37,781 bases of DNA from an uncultured Phocaeicola sp. (GCA_944320885.1 CALUJE010000026.1:1-37781); one strand, 5' to 3'. Shown: positions 26,202 to 35,534, numbered from the stretch's first letter. Notes: generated from the sequence alone by a model not told the origin. Numbers and translations: made by a program.

Positions 26202-26819
26202 ATGAAAACAATCTTTCAAATAGCAAACCAACTAACCGGAGATATTTGGAAGCCAGAATATGGCAATACTATTTCTGACATCGAAAATGCAGAAAAGCGC
26301 CTGGGAATAAAACTTCCGCAAACACTAAAGGAGTTTTATCTGGCTGCCGGAAATCTTCCGCAAATAACCAGTTCGTTCGAGTATTTCGACAAATTGAGCG
26401 AACTCAGTATTGAAGACAACAAGCTTCTCTTCCTTACCGAAAATCAGGGAACTTGCCGATGGGCCATTGATCTGGATACCAATAAAATCTGGATGAGAAC
26501 ACGCGAATGGCAGGAAGACGATACAGACATTGACACATTCATACGTGCCATCATGTACTACAACTGTGCCGAAGCAGGATATCCCTATGGTGCATGCCTG
26601 GAGCCTCACCTGTTTCCGGAACTGAAACAAACCCTTGACAAGAGCTGGGAAGAAGTATCAAATTATGACGGACTATATATCTATGCTCTCAAAGACAACC
26701 TGATATGGTTTTTCGGAAAGGATGGAATGCCGGGACCTTCAAACAGCATCTTCCTTTCTTGCCGCAGACGCGACAACTTCACTCAGTTATGTTCATCGCT
26801 GGGATTTGTAGCAATTTAA
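26202..26819 (+). CDS. SMI1/KNR4 (SUKH) family protein
   Basis: A 205-residue soluble protein. The first half shows the SUKH pattern: IENAEKRLGIKLPQTLKEFYL, then LPQITSSFEYFDKLSELSIED and a tryptophan-bearing LTENQGTCRWAIDL. Bacterial SUKH proteins are often immunity proteins against polymorphic toxins, but single copies without a toxin gene are also common, and no toxin is nearby here. It follows the permease gene in the same direction and ends before a terminator at 26908. Confidence 0.8.
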   Translation: MKTIFQIANQLTGDIWKPEYGNTISDIENAEKRLGIKLPQTLKEFYLAAGNLPQITSSFEYFDKLSELSIEDNKLLFLTENQGTCRWAIDLDTNKIWMRTREWQEDDTDIDTFIRAIMYYNCAEAGYPYGACLEPHLFPELKQTLDKSWEEVSNYDGLYIYALKDNLIWFFGKDGMPGPSNSIFLSCRRRDNFTQLCSSLGFVAI

Positions 26820-26907
26820 ACGATACGGGGATTGCTATTTATAAGTTGTAGGAAAGAAATATATAGTTATGAACACCCTGTTAATAACTTATCCAATTAT
26901 TATATCA

Positions 26908-26940
26908 TAGCCGTCTTTTCATAAAAGATGGCTATTTTTT
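26908..26940 (+). terminator. Terminator after the permease-SUKH genes
   Basis: TAGCCGTCTTTT (26908-26919) pairs with AAAAGATGGCTA (26923-26934) with one G-U pair and a short loop, followed by six T. Confidence 0.88.
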
Positions 26941-27009
26941 AGTCCTATGCATATAAAGAAAAAAGACCATCAAGTGTGGAAGCCACTCAACAGTCTAATA
27001 TTCTTAATG

Positions 27010-27083
27010 TAGCGGGACCCGGGATTGAACCGGGGACCTCATGATTATGAATCATGCGCTCTAACCAGCTGAGCTATCCCGCC
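27010..27083 (-). tRNA. tRNA with CAU anticodon (elongator Met, or Ile2)
   Basis: A full cloverleaf on the minus strand: acceptor GGCGGGA, D-stem GCTC/GAGC, anticodon stem CATGA/TCATG with loop TTCATAA (anticodon CAT), T-arm CCCGG/CCGGG, discriminator A73. CCA is not encoded. The acceptor closes with a G1-U72 wobble. CAU fits elongator Met or, with lysidine, Ile2; the initiator is unlikely because its anticodon stem should end in three G-C pairs. Confidence 0.93.
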
Positions 27084-27102
27084 ATCTTTTCGATTGCGGA
27101 TG

Positions 27103-27134
27103 CAAAGGTATAACATTATTTCCATTCATGCAAA
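27103..27134 (-). promoter_or_regulatory. Promoter of the CAU tRNA
   Basis: On the minus strand TTTG (27131-27134), 20 bp, then TACCTTTG (27103-27110). The leader TTTGCATCCGCAAT is the same as at tRNA-Pro. Confidence 0.75.
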
Positions 27135-27831
27135 TATAAAATACACTTTTTTAAAACTATTTTTCTATTTATTTTTCACTCAATCTGTAATAACTTAATT
27201 CACAAAACAATACATACAGCATTATCCTTTACTGATAAACGGCAGATAAAGACAAGAAAGGCTTTGATTAAAAACATAATCTCTTTCCAACCGTCATCCT
27301 TTCGCTCTTAACCATCAAAAGAATACTTTATGACGATGTCATCCATAACATACTGACTAATAGTAATATTTCATGCACCAGACAGCCGGATATCTTATCA
27401 CGCCCTTAAAATTCTTCATAAAACTTGACTGAGCATAATACAAATGCCGCTCGGTGACATGCGGGAAACACCGAAACAACTTTGCGCACCCTAGGATGCA
27501 GCGTTGTGCATCGGGCGGTGCAGTGCTGTGCATAGGGCGATGCAACTTTGTGCACCGCCGTGTGCACAAACCTTTTTCCTAAATGTTCAGGCTTGTTTCC
27601 CGTGACTTTCTTGCCTTTACCGGCAACAATCCGGACAAGGTTCTCATGCCATATCGGGAAACAGCGTCGTATATAGAGATAAACATCTATTTATAAATAA
27701 AATACAAGGTCATCCTCTTTCGTTCTTCAACCAAAAATGAATAAATAACATTTTACTCAAAAAAACATCCTATATATTTCGCAGTGTATAAAAGTATCGT
27801 TATCTTGCGGCACACTTAACAATAAATCATA
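27111..27831. other. Intergenic region between tRNA and START-like gene
   Basis: About 720 bp. Apart from the tRNA -33 box and a GC-rich repeat (27482-27570), it is AT-rich with no convincing gene. The frame on the minus strand at 27357-27569 reads through the repeat and is not called. A possible weak -7 box TATCTTGC lies near 27800. Confidence 0.55.
27482..27570. repeat. Degenerate GC-rich tandem repeat, 22-23 bp unit
   Basis: About four units begin near 27482, 27504, 27527 and 27549, of the form TTGTGCATCGGGCGGTGCA with changes. Each unit is partly self-complementary around TGCA, so the array can fold. It stands out against AT-rich surroundings. Confidence 0.65.
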
Positions 27832-28218
27832 ATGAAAAAGACCAAGATACACAATGAATATATAATGGCTTCGGCCTCAGGAAACATTTTATGGAATGCC
27901 ATCAGTACCGCTTCGGGACTGCAAAGCTGGTTTGCGGACAAAGTTGACATCCAACATAAACTATGTACCTTTCAATGGGGAAAGAATGAAACGCGGCAGG
28001 CCACGATAGCCTACATGCATCCCGGCTCCTCTATCCGGTTCAAATGGAAAGATGAAGAAGAAAGCGGATGCTATTTCGAACTGAAACTCGTTCAGAACGA
28101 ACTTACCAACGTATTAATGCTTGAAGTCACAGACTTTGCCGAACCCGGAGAAGAAGACGAACAAAAAGAACTGTGGGACCTGCAAATAGAAACCTTGAAA
28201 AGAGTATATGGCGCATAA
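27832..28218 (+). CDS. START-like (AHSA1-type) domain protein
   Basis: A 128-residue soluble protein with the helix-grip fold pattern of the AHSA1/START superfamily: an opening strand with IHNEYIMAS, then ILWNAISTASGLQSWFADKV, and a closing helix LWDLQIETLKRVYG. The fold makes a hydrophobic pocket; ligand and role are unknown. The small protein is commonly found in Bacteroidales. It lies 83 bp ahead of the LptF/G-like gene in the same direction. Confidence 0.78.
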   Translation: MKKTKIHNEYIMASASGNILWNAISTASGLQSWFADKVDIQHKLCTFQWGKNETRQATIAYMHPGSSIRFKWKDEEESGCYFELKLVQNELTNVLMLEVTDFAEPGEEDEQKELWDLQIETLKRVYGA

Positions 28219-28264
28219 TATATAAAAATCTTCAAAACATCTTATATACTATCTTTTTTTGTGC

Positions 28265-28272
28265 TAATTTTG
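28265..28272 (+). promoter_or_regulatory. -7 box before the LptF/G-like gene
   Basis: TAATTTTG fits TAnnTTTG, 29 bp before the ATG at 28302. It sits in a small GTGC/GCAC hairpin. No TTTG was found at -33. Confidence 0.4.
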
Positions 28273-28301
28273 CACATTAATAATCCTCTTGCAGATAAAA
28301 T

Positions 28302-30215
28302 ATGCTACGCATAAAAAAGTTAGATATATTTGTTATAAAAAGTTTCATATTGCTGTTCATAGGCACCTCTTTTATCTGCCTTTTTATCTTCATGATGCAG
28401 TTCTTGTGGAAACATGTAGATGAAATGGTTGGTAAAGGATTGGACATTACGGTTCTGGCTAAGTTCTTCTATTATTCAGCACTTGCATTGTGGCCTACAT
28501 CCGCACCGCTGGCCGTACTGCTGGCCTCACTGATTACATTCGGCAATTTTGGAGAAAGATTTGAGTTATTGGCAATGAAAGCCGCCGGTATACCTTTGAC
28601 TAAGGTCATGCGTCCGCTGGTCATATTCATTACATTCATTGCATGTGTTTCATTCTACTTCCAGAACGTTACGGGTCCTAACGCACAGGTAAAGCTCTAC
28701 ACCCTGCTCTATTCCATGACACAGGCTTCGCCAGAGCTGGATATTCCCGAAGGTTCTTTCTATCAGCTTGGAGAAAGTGAAAAAGGTGTAAAATACAATC
28801 TCTACGTACGCAAGAAAGACAAAAAGACCGGAATGCTGTATAACGTAATGATATACAACTTTTCTGACGGATTTGAAAACGCGCACATCATTGTTGCCGA
28901 CTCCGGTAAACTAGAAACAACGGCCGACAAGAAGCATCTCTACCTGTATCTGTACAACGGAGAACAGTTTGAGAATCTGCGCCAGCAAAACAGTACGTCA
29001 CAGAACGTACCATACCGAAGAGAATCCTTTCATGACAAGCAGACACTTATTGAATTTGACTCTGACTTCAGTATGCAAGACGGAAGCTTCCTGAACTCAC
29101 AGGCTCCCAGCAAAAACATGATTCAGCTACGTCATAGCATCGACTCACTGACACAGCGGTACGACAGCATCGGTCGTGACTATTACAATGATGCCGTAAA
29201 GCGTACATATGCTACCATTGAAATGACGTCGTATGACTCCATACAAAAAGCGAAAGCTCAAATCACATCCATCAACATGGACAGCCTGCTGGCAGTATCG
29301 AGCCAGACAAGCCTGAATGACATTTTCTCAAAAGCAAAACGCCGCGTAGAAAGTGCCAGCAGCGACATGTCTATCAAGACATTGACCATAAAAGACGGTA
29401 ACAGTTCCATCCGCAAGCATAAAGTTGAATTATATAAGAAATTCACCCTTTCACTTGCGTGCATCATCTTCTTCTTTATCGGAGCTCCGCTGGGAGCCAT
29501 CATCCGTAAGGGAGGACTGGGTATGCCTGTGGTTGTGTCCGTCATCATATTCCTTATCTACTTCATCATAAACAGTATGGGAGAACGGGCCGCCAAAAAC
29601 GGCGACTGGAACATGTGGTTCGGTATGTGGATAAGTACTTTTGTGGCCGCACCTCTGGGAGCATTCTTTACGTACAAGGCAAACAAAGACTCAGGTGTAT
29701 TCAATGCAGACCTCTACATGGCGGTCATCCGAAAGATATTCGGCATCAGAACCCAACGTCATCTGTTCAAGAAGGAAGTTATCATCGAAGATCCTGACTA
29801 CGAAAGAATAAGCAGCGATCTTAACGAAATGTGCAAGGCTTGCGAAGAATATGCCGGCAGCCAGCGACTGACCAAACTGCCCAATTATATCAAAGTATAT
29901 ATGAATAACGGAACCGATACTTTTGTTCACGACCTGAGTAACAAACTGGAAGCTCTGGTTGAGGAACTGGGTAACGCCAAAGATTATAAGGTACTGCAAA
30001 TAACCAATAATTATCCTATCCTGTCAACAGGAGCACACTTAAGCCCGTTCAAGAAAGAATGGCTTAACATTCTGACTGGAATAATACTCCCCGTCGGTAT
30101 ATTCTTATATGTACGCATCTGCATGTTCAGAATCCGTCTGAACAAAGATTTGCAACAAATAACAGTAACCAGCCGGGAACTTCAGGAATATATACAATCA
30201 AAAAACCTCAAATAA
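28302..30215 (+). CDS. LptF/LptG-family permease, LPS export
   Basis: A 637-residue inner-membrane protein of the YjgP/YjgQ family. The first helices (about 14-120, with FWKHVDE-type and LALWPTSAPLAVLLA segments) are followed by a periplasmic beta-jellyroll (about 130-370) and three helices (about 380-470). These proteins form the transmembrane part of the LptB2FG exporter. Unlike E. coli LptF (366 residues), it has a cytosolic extension (about 480-585) and an extra hydrophobic helix near 600. It is followed after 3 bp by ribBA, so they share a transcript. Confidence 0.85.
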   Translation: MLRIKKLDIFVIKSFILLFIGTSFICLFIFMMQFLWKHVDEMVGKGLDITVLAKFFYYSALALWPTSAPLAVLLASLITFGNFGERFELLAMKAAGIPLTKVMRPLVIFITFIACVSFYFQNVTGPNAQVKLYTLLYSMTQASPELDIPEGSFYQLGESEKGVKYNLYVRKKDKKTGMLYNVMIYNFSDGFENAHIIVADSGKLETTADKKHLYLYLYNGEQFENLRQQNSTSQNVPYRRESFHDKQTLIEFDSDFSMQDGSFLNSQAPSKNMIQLRHSIDSLTQRYDSIGRDYYNDAVKRTYATIEMTSYDSIQKAKAQITSINMDSLLAVSSQTSLNDIFSKAKRRVESASSDMSIKTLTIKDGNSSIRKHKVELYKKFTLSLACIIFFFIGAPLGAIIRKGGLGMPVVVSVIIFLIYFIINSMGERAAKNGDWNMWFGMWISTFVAAPLGAFFTYKANKDSGVFNADLYMAVIRKIFGIRTQRHLFKKEVIIEDPDYERISSDLNEMCKACEEYAGSQRLTKLPNYIKVYMNNGTDTFVHDLSNKLEALVEELGNAKDYKVLQITNNYPILSTGAHLSPFKKEWLNILTGIILPVGIFLYVRICMFRIRLNKDLQQITVTSRELQEYIQSKNLK

Positions 30216-30218
30216 AAC

Positions 30219-31439
30219 ATGACTATGGACAAAATTAAACTCAATTCAATAGAAGAAGCCATCGAAGACTTCCGTCAAGGAAAGTTTGTAGTTGTTGTTG
30301 ACGATGAAGACCGTGAAAACGAAGGCGACTTGATTATCGCTGCAGAAAAGATAACTGCCGAGAAAGTCAACTTCATGCTTAAGCATGCCCGTGGAGTGCT
30401 CTGTGCTCCCATCACCATATCACGCTGTAAAGAACTGGAGCTTCCTCACCAGGTTGATGAAAATACATCCATGCTTGGAACTCCCTTTACCGTAACCATC
30501 GACAAACTTGAAGGATGCAGCACCGGAGTGTCGGCAGCTGACCGGGCAGCCACCATACAGGCTTTGGCCGATCCAAACTCCAAGCCCGAGACTTTCGGAC
30601 GTCCGGGACATGTCAATCCGCTGTATGCACAGGAAAAAGGAGTACTCCGACGCGCCGGACACACCGAAGCATGCATAGACATGGCACGTCTGGCTGGTTT
30701 ATATCCGGCCGCAGCCCTCATGGAAATAATGAATGAAGACGGCACCATGTCAAGACTGCCCGAATTACGCAAATTTGCCGATGAATACGATTTGAAGCTT
30801 ATTTCCATAGCTGACCTTATCGCTTACCGGCTCAAAGAAGAATCTATCGTGGAAAAAGGTGTTGAAGTAGACATGCCTACCGAATACGGACACTTCCGAC
30901 TCATTCCGTTCAGACAAAAGAGCAACGGACTGGAGCACATCGCAATCATCAAAGGAACATTTACCGAAGATGAACCCGTACTGGTGCGTGTACATTCATC
31001 ATGTGCTACGGGAGATATTTTCGGTTCACGCCGCTGCGATTGCGGAGAACAGCTCCACAAGGCCTTGCGAATGATAGAAGAAGCCGGCAAAGGAGCTGTA
31101 GTTTATCTGAATCAGGAAGGCAGAGGCATCGGACTCATGGAAAAAATGAAGGCTTACAAACTGCAGGAAGATGGCATGGATACCGTTGATGCCAACATTT
31201 GCCTGGGACACAAGGCCGATGAACGTGATTACGGCGTAGGTGCACAGATATTGCGCGAAATAGGTATCCGCAAGATGCGTCTCATCACCAACAATCCGGT
31301 TAAACGTGTAGGTCTGGAAGCTTACGGACTGCAAATCGTAGAAAACGTTCCGGTAGAGGTTACCCCTAACCCATACAATGAGCGTTATCTGCATACTAAA
31401 AAAGAAAGAATGGGGCATACGCTTCATTTCAGCAAATAA
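30219..31439 (+). CDS. ribBA: Bifunctional DHBP synthase / GTP cyclohydrolase II
   Basis: A 406-residue riboflavin-pathway enzyme. The N-terminal half (1 to about 205) makes 3,4-dihydroxy-2-butanone 4-phosphate from ribulose 5-phosphate, with the acidic loop [12 protein letters not shown]. The C-terminal half opens GTP, with zinc cysteines in [11 protein letters not shown] and RRCDCGE and the [10 protein letters not shown] loop. The start may be the ATG at 30219 or at 30225 (MDKIKLN). It lies 3 bp after the LptF/G-like gene and 20 bp before the BI-1 gene. Confidence 0.96.
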   Translation: MTMDKIKLNSIEEAIEDFRQGKFVVVVDDEDRENEGDLIIAAEKITAEKVNFMLKHARGVLCAPITISRCKELELPHQVDENTSMLGTPFTVTIDKLEGCSTGVSAADRAATIQALADPNSKPETFGRPGHVNPLYAQEKGVLRRAGHTEACIDMARLAGLYPAAALMEIMNEDGTMSRLPELRKFADEYDLKLISIADLIAYRLKEESIVEKGVEVDMPTEYGHFRLIPFRQKSNGLEHIAIIKGTFTEDEPVLVRVHSSCATGDIFGSRRCDCGEQLHKALRMIEEAGKGAVVYLNQEGRGIGLMEKMKAYKLQEDGMDTVDANICLGHKADERDYGVGAQILREIGIRKMRLITNNPVKRVGLEAYGLQIVENVPVEVTPNPYNERYLHTKKERMGHTLHFSK

Positions 31440-31459
31440 CATTTTAAACTTTACAGATT

Positions 31460-32155
31460 ATGGATTCAATTACTCGTTCATATGAGCGTTCGGCTCAATT
31501 GTCACTGTTCCGTCAGGTATATCTCTGGATGGCAATGGCTCTGGCCATTACCGGATTCATGGCTTTGCTTGTAGCCGGCTCTCCCGCCTTACTTGCCATG
31601 ATTTACAGCAGTAAACTGACATTCTTCGGTCTTATAATTGCGGAACTGGCACTGGTATGGTATTTGTCAGCACGCATTCAGCGCATATCCTTTACTACGG
31701 CCACATTGATGTTTATCATCTATTCGCTGCTTAACGGAGCCATGCTTTCAAGCATATTCATACTTTATACAGCATCATCCATCGCCTCTACCTTTTTTGT
31801 TACCGCAGGCACATTCGGAGTGATGTGTGTATATGGTTATCTGACAAAACGTGACCTGACCTCTATCGGAAACATCTGCCTGATGGCTGTTATCGGCCTT
31901 ATCATTGCAGGCGTCGTAAACATATTCCTCCAAAGCAATACGATGAGTCTCATCATATCAGGTGTCGGTGTGCTCATCTTTGTAGGATTGACGGCATACG
32001 ATACTCAAAAAATCAAACAGATGTTATTCAGTGAAGGAATGGAAGTCAATGATTCTACTAAAAAGATAGCCTTGCTGGGGTCACTTACGCTTTATCTTGA
32101 CTTCATCAACCTGTTCCTTTATTTGCTGCGCTTCCTGGGAGACAGAAGAAATTAA
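31460..32155 (+). CDS. Bax inhibitor-1 / YccA family membrane protein
   Basis: A 231-residue inner-membrane protein with seven hydrophobic helices. The family marks are SLFRQVYLWMAMALAITGF at the start and the helix-6 segment GLTAYDTQKIKQM with its conserved Asp, then LYLDFINLFLYLLRFLG at the end. The BI-1/YetJ family conducts calcium in a pH-dependent way in B. subtilis; its role here is not shown. It is in line with ribBA (20 bp) and the aminotransferase (31 bp). Confidence 0.92.
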   Translation: MDSITRSYERSAQLSLFRQVYLWMAMALAITGFMALLVAGSPALLAMIYSSKLTFFGLIIAELALVWYLSARIQRISFTTATLMFIIYSLLNGAMLSSIFILYTASSIASTFFVTAGTFGVMCVYGYLTKRDLTSIGNICLMAVIGLIIAGVVNIFLQSNTMSLIISGVGVLIFVGLTAYDTQKIKQMLFSEGMEVNDSTKKIALLGSLTLYLDFINLFLYLLRFLGDRRN

Positions 32156-32186
32156 GCCAAGCACATACAATTTAAATACAATAAAT

Positions 32187-33380
32187 ATGAATCAACTATC
32201 AGATCGTTTAAACAGACTGTCACCATCGGAGACTTTGGCGATGTCACAAAAGAGCAATGAGCTCAAGGCACAAGGTATTGACGTTATCAACCTGAGTGTG
32301 GGAGAACCAGACTTCAATACCCCCGAACATATCAAGGAAGCTGCCAAGAAAGCCATTGACGAGAATTATTCACGTTACTCTCCTGTTGCCGGATATCCGG
32401 GACTGAGAAACGCCATCGTAGGAAAGCTGAAAAAGGAAAACAATCTTGACTATACAGCCAACCAAATCAGCTGCTCCAATGGTGCAAAACAATGTGTATG
32501 CAACGTAGTCATGACACTTGTAGGTGCAGGAGACGAGGTAATCATACCGGCTCCGTACTGGGTGAGCTACACTGAAATGGTAAAACTGGCTGATGGTACT
32601 CCCGTTATCGTACGTGCAGGCATCGAACAGGATTTCAAAATCACACCTGCCCAGCTGGAGGCTGCCATTACTCCAAAGACCAAAGCATTGATACTTTGCT
32701 CTCCGTCAAACCCGACAGGTTCTGTTTATAGCAAGGACGAGTTAAAAGGACTGGCCGATGTATTGGCCCGCCACCCGCAAGTATATATCATAGCTGATGA
32801 AATCTACGAACACATCAACTATATTGGCAAACACGAAAGCATCGCCCAATTCCCCGAAGTGCATGACCGCGTAATCATCATCAACGGTGTATCGAAAGCA
32901 TATGCCATGACAGGATGGAGAATCGGTTTTGCCGCCGGTCCGGAATGGATAATCAAAGGCTGCAACAAACTGCAGGGACAATATACTTCTGGTCCGTGCT
33001 CCGTTTCACAAAAAGCAGCCGAAGCTGCATACAACGGTCCGCAGGAAGAAGTAGAAAAGATGAGACAGGCTTTCGAACGTCGTCGCGATCTGATTGTAAA
33101 ACTTGCAAAGGAAATTCCGGGATTCGAGGTAAACGTTCCGCAAGGTGCTTTCTATCTGTTCCCCAAATGCGATGTTTACTTCGGTAAGTCAAACGGAGAG
33201 CGCAAGATAGAAAACGCTGCAGACCTGGCAATGTATCTTCTTGAAGTAGGACACGTAGCCTGCGTAGGCGGAGGTGCCTTCGGAGCTCCTGAATGCATCA
33301 GAATGAGTTACGCTACTTCTGATGAGAACATCATCGAAGCTATGCGTCGTATCAAAGAAGCATTGGCTGCATTGAAATAA
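32187..33380 (+). CDS. Aspartate aminotransferase, PLP class I
   Basis: A 397-residue fold-type I aminotransferase that moves the amino group between aspartate and 2-oxoglutarate. It has SNPTGSVYS, the PLP-phenol contact ADEIYE, the Schiff-base Lys237 in NGVSKAYAMTGWRIGF and the substrate-binding Arg in CIRMSYAT near the end. It resembles the Thermus-type subgroup Ib. The ATG at 32187 is chosen over 32097, which lies inside the BI-1 gene. It is the last gene before the terminator at 33403. Confidence 0.92.
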   Translation: MNQLSDRLNRLSPSETLAMSQKSNELKAQGIDVINLSVGEPDFNTPEHIKEAAKKAIDENYSRYSPVAGYPGLRNAIVGKLKKENNLDYTANQISCSNGAKQCVCNVVMTLVGAGDEVIIPAPYWVSYTEMVKLADGTPVIVRAGIEQDFKITPAQLEAAITPKTKALILCSPSNPTGSVYSKDELKGLADVLARHPQVYIIADEIYEHINYIGKHESIAQFPEVHDRVIIINGVSKAYAMTGWRIGFAAGPEWIIKGCNKLQGQYTSGPCSVSQKAAEAAYNGPQEEVEKMRQAFERRRDLIVKLAKEIPGFEVNVPQGAFYLFPKCDVYFGKSNGERKIENAADLAMYLLEVGHVACVGGGAFGAPECIRMSYATSDENIIEAMRRIKEALAALK

Positions 33381-33402
33381 AGAAAAGACAAACTGATTAT
33401 AT

Positions 33403-33449
33403 AACCCGGAAGTGCCCGTCTTTTATAAACCGCCTTCCGGGTTTTTATT
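33403..33449 (+). terminator. Terminator after the aminotransferase gene
   Basis: AACCCGGAAG (33403-33412) pairs perfectly with CTTCCGGGTT (33434-33443), followed by TTTATTT. It ends the lptF/G-ribBA-BI1-aspartate aminotransferase unit. Confidence 0.88.
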
Positions 33450-33468
33450 TATTAACCATTTCACCGCA

Positions 33469-34200
33469 ATGAAAAAGATTATCATCGTTGGAGGCACATC
33501 CGGCATAGGAAGAGAAACAGCACTTTTATATATCAATACCAATTGGCAGGTAGGTATTGCCGGCCGCCGGGCAGAACTTCTGGAAGAACTCCGCCTGCTG
33601 GCTCCTGACAGAGTATGTACCAGAGTTATTGACATATGTACTCCTCAGGCCGGAGAACAACTGAAAGAGCTAATCAGAGAGAACGGAGGAATGGATGTAT
33701 ACTTTCACAGTTCGGGTATCGGCTTTCAGAATCCGGAACTTGATATTCAAACGGAACTGAACACTACCGGAACCAACGTTGAAGGGTTTACCCGCATGGT
33801 AACAACTGCTTTCAACTACTTTAAAGAACAGAAACAAGGCGGACATATCGCAGTAATCAGTTCCATTGCCGGAACCAAAGGACTGGGAGCCGCACCGTCA
33901 TATTCTGCAACCAAACGGTATCAGAATACTTACATACAAGCTTTATCGCAACTGTCGCACATGAAGCATTTGGGGATAACATTCACCGATATCCGTCCGG
34001 GATTTGTAGATACAGCTCTTATAAAAAACAGCAACTTTCCCCTGTTAATGAAACCGGAAAAAGTTGCCCGAACCATATATCATGCTGTGAATAATCACAA
34101 ACGCATCGTTACTATTGACTGGAAATACCGCATGCTGGTAGCCGCATGGAGACTTATTCCCAGATTTATATGGGAACGAATGCCTGTAAGCAAATCATAA
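33469..34200 (+). CDS. Short-chain dehydrogenase/reductase
   Basis: A 243-residue NAD(P)-dependent oxidoreductase. The Rossmann loop GGTSGIG lies at residues 8-14, the catalytic Ser in AVISSIAGTKG and the YSATK motif (YxxxK) about 13 residues later. The substrate is unknown. The ATG at 33469 is chosen; the frame from 33412 would run through the terminator stem. The gene ends tail to tail with murF, overlapping its stop by 6 bp. Confidence 0.88.
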   Translation: MKKIIIVGGTSGIGRETALLYINTNWQVGIAGRRAELLEELRLLAPDRVCTRVIDICTPQAGEQLKELIRENGGMDVYFHSSGIGFQNPELDIQTELNTTGTNVEGFTRMVTTAFNYFKEQKQGGHIAVISSIAGTKGLGAAPSYSATKRYQNTYIQALSQLSHMKHLGITFTDIRPGFVDTALIKNSNFPLLMKPEKVARTIYHAVNNHKRIVTIDWKYRMLVAAWRLIPRFIWERMPVSKS

Positions 34201-35499
34201 ATAAGGCACTATGGCCGAAAGCTTCATACTGTTAGAACCCTTTATCAGTATGTAATATCCTTGGGAAGCTTCAGCCTTCAGAGCTGCTATCACTTCGTCT
34301 GCATTGTCAAAAGTACGTTGTGAATGACGGGTAGCGCCAAATTCACTCCCCACCAGCCATACTTTGTCAAAGGTGCATTCATCGAGCATATCCACTATCT
34401 TCTGATGTTCTTCTGCACTATGAGTTCCCAGCTCTTTCATGTCGCCCAGAATAGCCATTTTGGGAGTAACCTTCATTGCCTGAAAATTCTTCAAGGCTGC
34501 AGTCATGCTTGTCGGATTGGCATTATAAGCATCAATTATCAGATGGTTATTGGCTGTATCTTCCAGCTGAGAACGGTTGTTCGTAGGGACATAATCAGCC
34601 AACGCTGCGTCTATCTGCTGCGATGACACTCCGAAATACAGTCCTATGGTAACGGCAGCCAGCATATTGTCCATATTGTATGAACCAATCAGGTGTGTTG
34701 TCACTTCATGCCACATGGAATTTCCCTGACGCCAGTGGAAATGCAGATAAGGAGCACACTCAACGACTTCACCACACGCATTCAGAATAGCTCCAGCCTG
34801 AGGACTTCCATAACGAATGGTAGCCAGTCCGTCGGCTATCTCATTCAGGTATTTATTGTCATTATGCAGGAAAACAATAGACTTAGGCTTCGTACGCAGA
34901 TAGTCATACAGTTCTCCTTTCGTCTTTATCACTCCTTCAAAAGAGCCGAATCCTTCCAGATGAGCCTTGCCGACATTCGTAATGATTCCATAATCTGGCT
35001 CTACAATGTTTACAAGTTCACGGATATCTCCGGGATGACTGGCCCCCATTTCAATCACTGCAATTTCATCTTCTGCAGTCAGACGCAACAACGTTAAAGG
35101 CACACCTATATGATTATTCAGATTTCCTTGCGTATACAATACACGGTATTTCTTCATCAATACATGCGCAATAAGTTCTTTTGTTGTGGTCTTACCGTTT
35201 GTACCGGTTATACCGATAATTCGGGTTCCTAACTGCCGACGATGGTAGTTTGCCAGGCGCTGCAGGGTCTTAAGCACATCATCAACTAAAATAAACCGCT
35301 TATCCTGGGCGTCACAATATTCTTCCTCATCTACAATGGCATAGGCACATCCCTGCTCCAAAGCAGACTTTGCAAATGCATTGCCATTAAAATTGGCGCC
35401 TTTCAACGCAAAGAACAAGGATTTTGGCAAACAATGACGGCTATCTGTAGTAATAACCGGATATTGCCGGAATATATGATATAAGGATGATATTTCCAT
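34195..35499 (-). CDS. murF: UDP-MurNAc-tripeptide--D-Ala-D-Ala ligase
   Basis: A 434-residue Mur ligase that adds D-Ala-D-Ala to the cell-wall precursor in the cytoplasm. The ATP loop is ITGTNGKTTTKEL near residue 96, followed by NLNNHIGVPLTLL, EMGASHPGDI and the C-terminal domain with DAYNANPTSM. Length fits the family. It is a lone leftward gene between the SDR gene (convergent) and folP (divergent). A -7 box TATCTTTG lies on the minus strand at 35527-35534. Confidence 0.96.
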   Translation of the reverse strand: MEISSLYHIFRQYPVITTDSRHCLPKSLFFALKGANFNGNAFAKSALEQGCAYAIVDEEEYCDAQDKRFILVDDVLKTLQRLANYHRRQLGTRIIGITGTNGKTTTKELIAHVLMKKYRVLYTQGNLNNHIGVPLTLLRLTAEDEIAVIEMGASHPGDIRELVNIVEPDYGIITNVGKAHLEGFGSFEGVIKTKGELYDYLRTKPKSIVFLHNDNKYLNEIADGLATIRYGSPQAGAILNACGEVVECAPYLHFHWRQGNSMWHEVTTHLIGSYNMDNMLAAVTIGLYFGVSSQQIDAALADYVPTNNRSQLEDTANNHLIIDAYNANPTSMTAALKNFQAMKVTPKMAILGDMKELGTHSAEEHQKIVDMLDECTFDKVWLVGSEFGATRHSQRTFDNADEVIAALKAEASQGYYILIKGSNSMKLSAIVPYL

Positions 35500-35526
35500 A
35501 AAAATTCATTTACACTAATTTGCGTA

Positions 35527-35534
35527 CAAAGATA
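35527..35534 (-). promoter_or_regulatory. -7 box for murF
   Basis: On the minus strand TATCTTTG lies 27 bp before the start codon. TTTG at 35551-35554 is close to -33 but with a short 16-bp spacer. Confidence 0.5.

Noticed and set aside
26870..26911. 13-codon frame beginning ATGAACACC before the terminator
   Set aside because: A possible leader peptide, but there is no gene downstream of the terminator for it to control, and the tRNA there is on the other strand.
27357..27569. 70-codon minus-strand frame with Cys/His/Pro repeats
   Set aside because: The peptide simply translates the GC-rich tandem repeat; no start context or promoter supports it.
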